38,401 bases of DNA from assembly GCA_035352635.1 (NCBI GenBank), contig DAOPYA010000040.1:1-38401 (forward strand), read 5' to 3'. Shown in pieces: positions 32,260-38,401 of the stretch (positions are counted from its first letter, which is position 1; the number at the start of each line of letters is the position of its first letter). The notes below the pieces were generated by a model that was not told the origin of the DNA, ran no database searches, and was given only the letters and a program-made list of their open reading frames with translations. This DNA is from Rifleibacterium sp035352635 (GTDB lineage Bacteria > Muiribacteriota > Ozemobacteria > Ozemobacterales > Ozemobacteraceae). Position numbers and translations under genes: made by a program.

Positions 32260-34065
32260 TCAAAGGCCCGGATAAAGATCCATGGCTTTATACCAGGACT
32301 TCACCAGCTTAACGCGTTCAGCATTGTCTTTCGGCAGAGTGAACGGCCGACCGCGGGTATCGAAAATCAGGCCGACGACGCCACCGTGCACTTCGCCTTC
32401 CATTTCGCGCCCGTCGCCATTGCCCATATCAAAGCCCCACTTCGGCTTAACAAACAACTTCGCGGTTTCGCCGACCCCGAGCGGAACAAGAGTCAGCTCG
32501 CCACCCTTGAGGGTCTTGCTGATCTTCGAACCATCCGCCTTTGTCAGGGTAAAATCGAGCACCGGTTCGTCGCGTTTGACCTTGCCGGTCGGCGAAACGC
32601 AGGTGCCCAGATAGATCAGGCAGTCACGCTCGAAAACGCTGAGAGCAGCCTCTTCGTGAACCTTTGCCAGAACGCCAAGCTGTGGCATCATGAAGATCGA
32701 GTCAACGGTCAACTGGGTAATACCCTCAGGCAGAAACGAATCAATCAGCATCATGGCTGTCTGCTGCCGGCGTGGCGCGTGCGAAAGAACGCCGCCCGAA
32801 CCGATCAGCATGTTCAGATCCTTGAGATTAACCAGTGATTCACCGGTCATTGACTGTTCAAATACGTCACCAATGGTGCGTTCCTGCTGAATGCCCTTCA
32901 GACCGACGGCCAGCGAACGATGCTGGTCGAACGACAGTCGCAGAGCTTCGCGGGCGCAGGCCTGCTCGACTATCAACTCTTCAATCAGCGACGGAATCGT
33001 CGTCGGGCGGATCATTTTGTTCTTAACGCGGTTTCGCAGGTCTCTTTCGTCCATTTCGAACGGCACCCAGCGCATGATGTTATCAAGGCCGGCTTCAGCA
33101 AAAACGTTGCTGATCGAGTAACTCATGCCGTAGTTTGCCGAAACCGATTTGTTATAAATACCACTGAAAACGCTGAATACGTCAGTGGTGGCCCCGCCGA
33201 TATCGGCGCCAACCACCGTCAGACCCTTGCGTTTCGAAATAAGCTGCATGATATCACCTACCGCGCCCGGGGTTGGCATGATATCTTCGTCGGTTAGTTC
33301 CATGAGGTGCGGGTAACCCGGAGCGTGACTCATAACGTGCTCAAGAAAAAGATGCTGAATCTTCTGCCTGGTCGGCATGAGATTCTCTCTTTCGAGGGTC
33401 GGTCTGAGGTTATCAGCGATATCGAGGGCGACGCGATCCTGCAGGCGCTCTTTGATCAAACCCTGCGCATCCTTGTTGCCCGCGTAGAGAACCGGCAGTT
33501 CGTAACCGGCGCCAAGACGGGCTTTCGGGTTGGCCGCCGCGATAATTTCCGCGAGTTCTACGACATGCGATGTCGTGCCACCATCGACGCCGCCCGACAG
33601 CAGAATCATATCAGGGCGAAGATGCCTGATGCGCTGAATCTTCTTGTAGGGAAGGCGGCCGTCGTTGGTTGCCAGAACGTCCATGACGATGGCGCCTGCG
33701 CCGAGAGCCGCACGGGTCGCCGATTCACCCGACATGGTTTTAACGACGCCGGTAACCATCATCTGCAGGCCGCCGCCGGCTGAGCTCGTCGAAACATAGA
33801 GATCGACGCCCTTGCCATCGGTGACCGGCTTGATTATGGCTTTGCCGTCATCGGTAAGAATCTGCCGGCCGGCGAGTTCCTGAACCTCAGAAACCGCATT
33901 GAGAACGCCCTGCGTTACATCTTCAACCGGAGCTTCAACGGTGGTTGGTGCTTCACCGCGCACGATCAGGCGGAAAACACCGTCGCGTTTTTCAATAAGA
34001 ATCGCTTTGGTAGTGGTGCTGCCACAGTCCGTAGCCAGGATGCTTTGAATATCACCTTTGCTCAC
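32260..34065 (-). CDS. MutL/GlmL-family ASKHA ATPase
   Basis: About 601 residues. The actin-like phosphate-1 motif ATDCGSTTTK (residues 11-20), the phosphate-2-type VVGADIGGATTDV (about 285-296), STSSAGGGLQMMV (about 93-105), LLSGGVDGG (about 155-163) and LIGSGGVLSHAP are all visible and match the MutL family of reactivating-type ATPases. Known GlmL accompanies glutamate mutase, but no mutase gene is here, and the C-terminal part extends roughly 140 residues beyond the usual length. GTG at 34065 is preferred as start, with AAGG 8 bases upstream and a 14-bp overlap with the upstream gene; an ATG at 34113 would overlap by 62 bp. Probably cytosolic. Confidence 0.82.
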   Translation of the reverse strand: MSKGDIQSILATDCGSTTTKAILIEKRDGVFRLIVRGEAPTTVEAPVEDVTQGVLNAVSEVQELAGRQILTDDGKAIIKPVTDGKGVDLYVSTSSAGGGLQMMVTGVVKTMSGESATRAALGAGAIVMDVLATNDGRLPYKKIQRIRHLRPDMILLSGGVDGGTTSHVVELAEIIAAANPKARLGAGYELPVLYAGNKDAQGLIKERLQDRVALDIADNLRPTLERENLMPTRQKIQHLFLEHVMSHAPGYPHLMELTDEDIMPTPGAVGDIMQLISKRKGLTVVGADIGGATTDVFSVFSGIYNKSVSANYGMSYSISNVFAEAGLDNIMRWVPFEMDERDLRNRVKNKMIRPTTIPSLIEELIVEQACAREALRLSFDQHRSLAVGLKGIQQERTIGDVFEQSMTGESLVNLKDLNMLIGSGGVLSHAPRRQQTAMMLIDSFLPEGITQLTVDSIFMMPQLGVLAKVHEEAALSVFERDCLIYLGTCVSPTGKVKRDEPVLDFTLTKADGSKISKTLKGGELTLVPLGVGETAKLFVKPKWGFDMGNGDGREMEGEVHGGVVGLIFDTRGRPFTLPKDNAERVKLVKSWYKAMDLYPGL

Positions 34066-34393
34066 GAGATTCACCTTCCTTAACTTCTTTTGTTGATTTT
34101 TCGAGGTCTTCAATGTTGGCGATCAACTGCTCGATACGAGCGCGGTCAGCGATGACCGCCTGCAGCTTTTCCATTTTGACCTGGTCGAATATCATTTCGA
34201 GAATCGGCCCGAAAATGACCAGGCTGCTGTAACTGACAAAAGACAGCGGCTTGCTCATTTCGAGCGCCATAATTACCGGAACACTCATGCGCCGGGCGTG
34301 AACAGCCCCGGCGACCACGCCGACAAATTCATCAAGCTCTTCAGCGGTGAATCTTGTCGGTTCAGGGTCTTTCGGGATTGTCCACATGCCCAT
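34052..34393 (-). CDS. Small protein of the MutL/DUF6754 operon
   Basis: 113 residues. The middle part reads VPVIMALEMSKPLSFVSYSSLVIFGPI, a moderately hydrophobic stretch that may sit at or in the membrane, and the C-terminal third (EKLQAVIADRARIEQLI) is likely helical or coiled coil. No catalytic motif. AGGAG lies about 10 bases before the ATG. It is 20 bp downstream of the six-helix membrane protein gene and overlaps the ATPase gene start. Its placement suggests a linker between the membrane part and the ATPase, an inference. Confidence 0.7.
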   Translation of the reverse strand: MGMWTIPKDPEPTRFTAEELDEFVGVVAGAVHARRMSVPVIMALEMSKPLSFVSYSSLVIFGPILEMIFDQVKMEKLQAVIADRARIEQLIANIEDLEKSTKEVKEGESREQR

Positions 34394-34413
34394 CTTTTAA
34401 GATTTCTCCTGAG

Positions 34414-35073
34414 TCAGACTATTCCGAGCCAGTCATGCAACAGAAACGAGAACCGGCCGATCAGCAGCGAAATACGACCCATGACCGTGGCACCGAACGC
34501 GGCGCCGAAGCTGAGCATCAGATACCAGATGCCAACCTTTGAAATGTTTCCGTAAATCGGGCCGCGGTGCTCGGTGCTGAAGAAGAAATAGAACAGACAG
34601 GCAACCGAACCGACCACCAGCACGAGATTTGAGAAGCTCTGAAAGAAGTCACCGGCAACGACGATCGGTCTGATCGCCTTGGCAACCTGCGGAATGAGAT
34701 ACTGCTGCGCTGAGTAAACGATTGCCAGGCCGGTCGATACGCCCATTACGAAGGCGACGGTGAAGCGGCTGACCCACGAATAATTCGCAGAGAAGCGGAA
34801 AAGCATGAGCAGGCCCATAAACCCCGGAATCAGAAGCATGTATTCAGGCGGGGTCGTGGCGGCTGAGCCGGTGGCGAACTGCATCGGCATAATCTTGGCC
34901 AGCAGGTTCGGTTTGAGAACCTGATGAAAAGAAATTACTGAGAAGTAGTAACCTGCCGAAACGCCCACGAACAGATGTTCAGCGAAGCGGTAGAACGGGT
35001 TATCGCGATAGAGAAAACTGAAACAGCAGAGGGTGATAAACGCACCCACCCATATTGAAAGCATTGATGTCAT
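34414..35073 (-). CDS. Polytopic membrane protein of the MutL/DUF6754 operon
   Basis: About 219 residues with roughly six hydrophobic helices (for example IWVGAFITLCCFSFLY, YMLLIPGFMGLLMLF and LVLVVGSVACLFYFFF). No transporter signature is recognised. ATG at 35073 is chosen over one 48 bases upstream because AGGAGG precedes it by about 8 bases. It starts 13 bp after the neighbouring gene. It likely forms part of an inner-membrane complex with the other membrane proteins of this operon; function unknown. Confidence 0.75.
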   Translation of the reverse strand: MTSMLSIWVGAFITLCCFSFLYRDNPFYRFAEHLFVGVSAGYYFSVISFHQVLKPNLLAKIMPMQFATGSAATTPPEYMLLIPGFMGLLMLFRFSANYSWVSRFTVAFVMGVSTGLAIVYSAQQYLIPQVAKAIRPIVVAGDFFQSFSNLVLVVGSVACLFYFFFSTEHRGPIYGNISKVGIWYLMLSFGAAFGATVMGRISLLIGRFSFLLHDWLGIV

Positions 35074-35086
35074 TGGTAGTTCCTCC

Positions 35087-35986
35087 TCAGGCTTTCTTCT
35101 TGGCTTTTCGCTGTTCGGCAATGTAAGCGATGTTGCCGATGATGATGAAAAGCATGATAATCAGGTGGGCGATAGACTGCGGTGCCATGCCTTCGCGGCC
35201 CTTGCCGAAAAAGCCGATCAGCGCTTCATATTCAGCGGCACCCGGCAGACCGCCGGTCATGCCGACCAGCTGGCCAGTCTGCAGGTAGGTTACGAATCTC
35301 GGAATGTTTACCGAGGTGCAACCTGCGGCCATCGGGCGCTTGTGATCGCCGGCGACGCTGATGAACGACTCGATACCACCGGTGCCGGCGGTGAAGCTTA
35401 TGATAATGCCGACATCGCTCATCTCGAACTTGCGGCCATCATGATTCATAAAAATCGGCATTTCTTTGGTCGAGTTGCCATCGCGGTCCTGAGGGTATGG
35501 GCCCATGAAATCAGAACAGAGAGCCTTAACGTGAATAATGGCACCCGGTTTGTAGCCGAGGTTAACAAAATCGACGCCGCGTTCGACGACCGGTTTGCAA
35601 CCTGCAGCCAGTTTGCCGGCAGCCTTCATTTCTTCAAAGGTGCTTTTGTAGACGGAAGCGGCCTTCGACAAGGCAGCCTCTGCCATTTCGCCGCCCAGCG
35701 GCCAGTTGCCGCCGCACATCGGCTTCAGGTTCTTTCTGAACATGTGGGTGATGATAGCAATGGCCGAGGGGCCAAGTTCAGGCTCAGAAGCGGGGTCGAA
35801 GTCGAAAGACAGGAAACAGCGGGTGCCTTCGGGCAGCTTTTCCATAAAATTGAACAGGCCTTCGACGTTCTTGCCTGGGAAAACCGGGAAATCCATCTTG
35901 AAGATCATCGGCAGAACTACCGATAGAGCCACACAGAGGAACACCCAGCGACGGTCAAGGTTTTTGAGTTTGATAAATAGTTCCAT
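35087..35986 (-). CDS. Two-helix membrane protein with a soluble domain, MutL/DUF6754 operon
   Basis: 299 residues with a hydrophobic segment near the N-terminus (about 14-32), one near the C-terminus (about 265-285) and a soluble alpha/beta domain of about 220 residues between. Conserved-looking stretches are FLSFDFDPASEPELGPSAIA, VDFVNLGYKPGA, GIIISFTAGTGGIESFI and YLQTGQLVGMTGGLPGAAEYE. It has no known catalytic motif. AAGGAG precedes the ATG. The neighbours are 13 bp and 11 bp away on either side, in one operon. The protein is not recognised as a named family. Confidence 0.72.
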   Translation of the reverse strand: MELFIKLKNLDRRWVFLCVALSVVLPMIFKMDFPVFPGKNVEGLFNFMEKLPEGTRCFLSFDFDPASEPELGPSAIAIITHMFRKNLKPMCGGNWPLGGEMAEAALSKAASVYKSTFEEMKAAGKLAAGCKPVVERGVDFVNLGYKPGAIIHVKALCSDFMGPYPQDRDGNSTKEMPIFMNHDGRKFEMSDVGIIISFTAGTGGIESFISVAGDHKRPMAAGCTSVNIPRFVTYLQTGQLVGMTGGLPGAAEYEALIGFFGKGREGMAPQSIAHLIIMLFIIIGNIAYIAEQRKAKKKA

Positions 35987-35997
35987 CTTGTGTCTCC

Positions 35998-36870
35998 TTA
36001 GCTTTCGCCACCGAGGTGTGAACGTTCAACGCCGAAGATGATCTTCATCGAGGCTGAAATGTAACCGAGCATGGCGCCAACGAGAATGGCACTCTGGGCT
36101 GCCGAACTCGGGTAGGCCATGATCCACTCCTTGATGTTTGAAATTTCAATATACTGCCCGATCAGCGGTATATATTGCAGATATTTCGAAATCAGATTAC
36201 CGATCGGCACGTTGCCGAGCATAACGATGAAGGCAGCGCCCATCAGCAGGCCGGCTTCCTTTGATTTGACGCGGAAAGCGCGAAACGAGGCCGAAGCAAC
36301 GAAGAAGGCCAGCAACGAGAACATCGTCGACTGGGCGGCTTTGAACACCCCGTTGAAGAGAATGTATTCGCAGCTGTTGATGAAGTTCATGAAAGGGCCT
36401 TTGATGCGATCGCCGGGCGCCCGTTCGGGGGTTGTCGAACCGACCGGGGTAACATCAACCATCAGGTTGCCTTCGTGATCCTTTTCGACTTTGCTGACGA
36501 TTACCAGTTTTGAAGAGTCGTTGGTGTCTGAAAGCAGGTAGTATTGCTCGCCGACCTTGACTTCATTCTCGAACATCGGCCAGGAACCAGAAATGAAACC
36601 CAGAAAGGCCATGGTTACAAAGCCGATGACCAGCACCAGACTGTAGCCCCAACCATCGCTCTTGCGGCCGATCTTCTGCAGGTTGATCTGCAAAAGGCTG
36701 AAAGCGCCGAGCAGCATGGTGAACGACATGATGATCTGAATCCATTTCGGGAAGGTGTCTTCGAGGGACTTGATCGAGGGCAGCGCCGGACCACTGAAAA
36801 AGGCAATGATCATGATGATGCCCGTCAGAAACGTGATGATGAGCGGTACTGTTCTTTTAAGGAATAACAT
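35998..36870 (-). CDS. Polytopic membrane protein of the MutL/DUF6754 operon
   Basis: 290 residues, about six or seven hydrophobic helices, with a short soluble loop around residues 105-155 (EVKVGEQYYLLSDTNDSSKL). The N-terminal helix starts immediately (MLFLKRTVPLIITFLTGIIM) and may act as a signal anchor. GAGG lies about 8 bases before the ATG. It follows the DUF6754-type gene by 10 bp. No known transporter or enzyme signature is seen. Confidence 0.72.
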   Translation of the reverse strand: MLFLKRTVPLIITFLTGIIMIIAFFSGPALPSIKSLEDTFPKWIQIIMSFTMLLGAFSLLQINLQKIGRKSDGWGYSLVLVIGFVTMAFLGFISGSWPMFENEVKVGEQYYLLSDTNDSSKLVIVSKVEKDHEGNLMVDVTPVGSTTPERAPGDRIKGPFMNFINSCEYILFNGVFKAAQSTMFSLLAFFVASASFRAFRVKSKEAGLLMGAAFIVMLGNVPIGNLISKYLQYIPLIGQYIEISNIKEWIMAYPSSAAQSAILVGAMLGYISASMKIIFGVERSHLGGES

Positions 36871-36880
36871 TGATTCTACC

Positions 36881-38263
36881 TCAATTCAGAAGCCGCATGA
36901 AGTTTTCGGCGAGTGAGACGAAAACCGTGCCGGCTGCAAATTCAGTCTTGGAAATGGTAACAAGCAGTGTTCCGATGATCATGAGAGCGATGATGATCAG
37001 CTTGATCATATCCTGGCCTTTAAGAGAACCGACTTCGCGGGGGTTCTTCGAAAGGTAGGCTGACGCGGCGAACAGTTCTTCACCGATCAGGGTGTAGTCG
37101 CAGGCTGCCACAAAAAACGGAATCTGAGAAGGCTCAGCGGTGCCCGCAATCTGAATGGCACCGACAGCGTTACCGGTTTCAGCCAGAATCAGCGATTCGG
37201 CGTAGAAAGTGCCGAGATAAAAGCAGGCGGCCGGCTTTTCGCGCATCATAATCCCGCCGACCCCGGCTACATAGCCGAACTGGTCGTCAGTAAGGTAGTT
37301 GATGCGGTCCGGTCTGAAGGCATCCGGGCGACCCATTTCAAGGTAAGCCTGTTTAACTACTTCCTGGGCAACCGACATGACGAACGACCTGGTCATCGGG
37401 GCATACAGAGGTGTATCGTATTCGGCAGTCTTCTTGGCGACGTGACCCAGAATGGTGACGCCGGCGATGGTCTGAATGTCGTCCATATCCATGATGCCGG
37501 GTATGTAAAGAACACCGCGGCCCATTTCAGTGGCACGACCGACCGCATCTTCAAGAGCCGACAGACCGCTGATTCTTCTGATGAACAGCTCTTTGCCGCG
37601 CTGGGCATGAAAAGTGTAGTAAGCCACGAACGCCATCAGGGTAATAATGATTACCAGAACGTTGGCGCGTTTCATTTCGAAATAATACATGTCTTCCGGA
37701 ACAGCAGGCTTGTCAGCAGCGGGTTCTGCGACAGCAACCGCGACCGGTGCGGTCTCAGTTGTGCTGGCGGGTTCGCTGACGGCGGCGGCAGGCATTGTGC
37801 CCTCGGAAGCAGCTATGGCCGGCTCGGCGGCAGAATTTGCAGTAGCAGCAGGTTCAGCAACAGTTGCAGCGGCCGGAACTTCGTTGCCCGGAGCGACGGC
37901 CGGTTCAGTGACTGATGTTTCAGCGACTGGAGCGGTCTGCACTTCGGCGGTAGCCGGTTCTGACATCTGGGTGGCGGGTTCTGCACCAGCGGCAGGATCA
38001 GCAGCAGTTTCAGCAGCGACAGGAGCCACAGCAGGCTCTGCGACCTGGTTAACCGGTTGTTGTTCGCCAACAGGGTCAACAGGTTGCCCTTGAACAACTT
38101 CATCGGTAATTTCGGTCATGCCGGTTTCGTCAACCGCAGACTGAACGGGGGCAGCAGCCGGAATTACTTCCTGCTGAGCCACGACAACCAAAGCCGATAC
38201 CATACACAGGAACAGAACCAGAAACGGCAGCAGTTTCCTGGGTGGTCGCCAGACAACGCTCAT
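36881..38263 (-). CDS. DUF6754-type membrane protein with an Ala/Glu/Pro-rich linker
   Basis: 460 residues, first gene of the operon. It has an N-terminal hydrophobic segment (about 11-29), then a low-complexity Ala/Glu/Pro/Val-rich stretch (about 31-190), a second membrane helix (about 200-216), a compact domain (about 228-415) and a final membrane helix (about 420-437). The domain carries SGLSALEDAVGRATEMGRGV, EYDTPLYAPMT, REKPAACFYLGTFYAESLI and DYTLIGEELFAASAYLS, which I recognise as the DUF6754 type. GGAGG lies 7 bases before the ATG. The domain's function is unknown. Confidence 0.8.
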   Translation of the reverse strand: MSVVWRPPRKLLPFLVLFLCMVSALVVVAQQEVIPAAAPVQSAVDETGMTEITDEVVQGQPVDPVGEQQPVNQVAEPAVAPVAAETAADPAAGAEPATQMSEPATAEVQTAPVAETSVTEPAVAPGNEVPAAATVAEPAATANSAAEPAIAASEGTMPAAAVSEPASTTETAPVAVAVAEPAADKPAVPEDMYYFEMKRANVLVIIITLMAFVAYYTFHAQRGKELFIRRISGLSALEDAVGRATEMGRGVLYIPGIMDMDDIQTIAGVTILGHVAKKTAEYDTPLYAPMTRSFVMSVAQEVVKQAYLEMGRPDAFRPDRINYLTDDQFGYVAGVGGIMMREKPAACFYLGTFYAESLILAETGNAVGAIQIAGTAEPSQIPFFVAACDYTLIGEELFAASAYLSKNPREVGSLKGQDMIKLIIIALMIIGTLLVTISKTEFAAGTVFVSLAENFMRLLN

Positions 38264-38305
38264 GGAAAGACCTCCAAACGACAGAATAGCATTTACAAAA
38301 GGGAG

Positions 38306-38334
38306 ATTATAAACGACTCCGACTGTTAAGTCAA
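38306..38334 (-). promoter_or_regulatory. Near-consensus sigma-70 promoter of the DUF6754/MutL operon
   Basis: Reading leftwards, TTGACT (38329-38334) and TATAAT (38306-38311) are separated by exactly 17 bases. This is the best promoter match in the window and lies about 42 bp before the first gene of the eight-gene operon (36881-38263 down to 29878). Confidence 0.8.
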
Positions 38335-38351
38335 CGAAACCATGTACCCCG

Positions 38352-38372
38352 AAAAATAGCGTTGCTATTTTT
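38352..38372. terminator. AT-rich hairpin, possible terminator of the upstream neighbour
   Basis: AAAAATAGC, a three-base loop and GCTATTTTT form a 9-bp stem that ends in Ts on either strand, so it could terminate a gene beyond the right edge. It lies directly upstream of the operon promoter. Confidence 0.4.
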
Positions 38373-38401
38373 TGAGGAACGGGTTTTGGAGTTTTCGGCC
38401 T

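Noticed and set aside
31972..32838. Plus-strand frame opposite the barrel-sandwich and ATPase genes
   Set aside because: Spans two well-supported minus-strand genes and their gap; no ribosome site or recognisable domain.
32260..34065. Calling the ATPase a GlmL mutase reactivase
   Set aside because: No glutamate mutase (GlmE/GlmS) or B12-binding domain is encoded nearby, and the protein has an extra C-terminal part; only the family fold is supported.

Overview
The window is a densely coded bacterial chromosome segment of moderate GC. A DsbD thiol reductase system, Wzx/Wzz-type glycan machinery and periplasmic signal peptides point to a diderm (Gram-negative-type) bacterium. TPR proteins with a pilin-like cysteine domain and a MutL-family ATPase operon with a DUF6754-type protein fit a deep-branching, mostly uncultured phylum such as Candidatus Riflebacteria or relatives. 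That assignment is an inference of low certainty. No rRNA, tRNA or CRISPR array was seen.

Layout. (1) 2-4357, plus strand: a partial TPR gene, a secreted TPR protein with an embedded pilin-like domain, NAD kinase and DsbD, closely spaced. (2) 4362-4890: a 15-bp tandem repeat, a REP-like palindrome and a RAYT (Y1 transposase) remnant with an in-frame stop. (3) 4905-9942, minus: a Nif3-family protein, a TPR/transglutaminase protein and a large HEAT-like protein of unknown function. (4) 9998-26856: a surface-glycan locus on both strands. It holds GT4, GT10, GT11 and two GT2 glycosyltransferases, a Wzx flippase, a ColD-like dehydratase, and a seven-gene minus-strand run (24683 to 18501) that appears to make and methylate a CDP-linked 6-deoxy sugar. 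A GDP-L-fucose synthase-type gene and a WbpV-like SDR gene follow. (5) 27180-27617: an FmdB zinc-ribbon gene behind a perfect CIRCE (HrcA) operator. (6) 27625-29742: an N6-adenine DNA methyltransferase whose catalytic domain carries two copies of an 83-bp repeat. (7) 29878-38263, minus: an eight-gene operon behind a near-consensus sigma-70 promoter (38306-38334).

How the genes work together. The glycan locus has activation (RfbF), 4,6-dehydration (RfbG), epimerisation, 4-keto reduction and C-/O-methylation for one nucleotide sugar, plus enzymes for a GDP-L-fucose- or colitose-type sugar with matching GT10/GT11 transferases, a flippase and a chain-length protein. No polymerase or initiating transferase is visible. 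One GT2 gene contains a G9 tract and may be phase-variable.

The best candidate for an undescribed system is the last operon. It encodes a DUF6754-type membrane protein, three further membrane proteins, a small protein, a MutL/GlmL-like ASKHA ATPase without any mutase, and a barrel-sandwich/KOW-like soluble protein. A Wzz-type protein is encoded 3 bp downstream, which suggests a link to the cell envelope.
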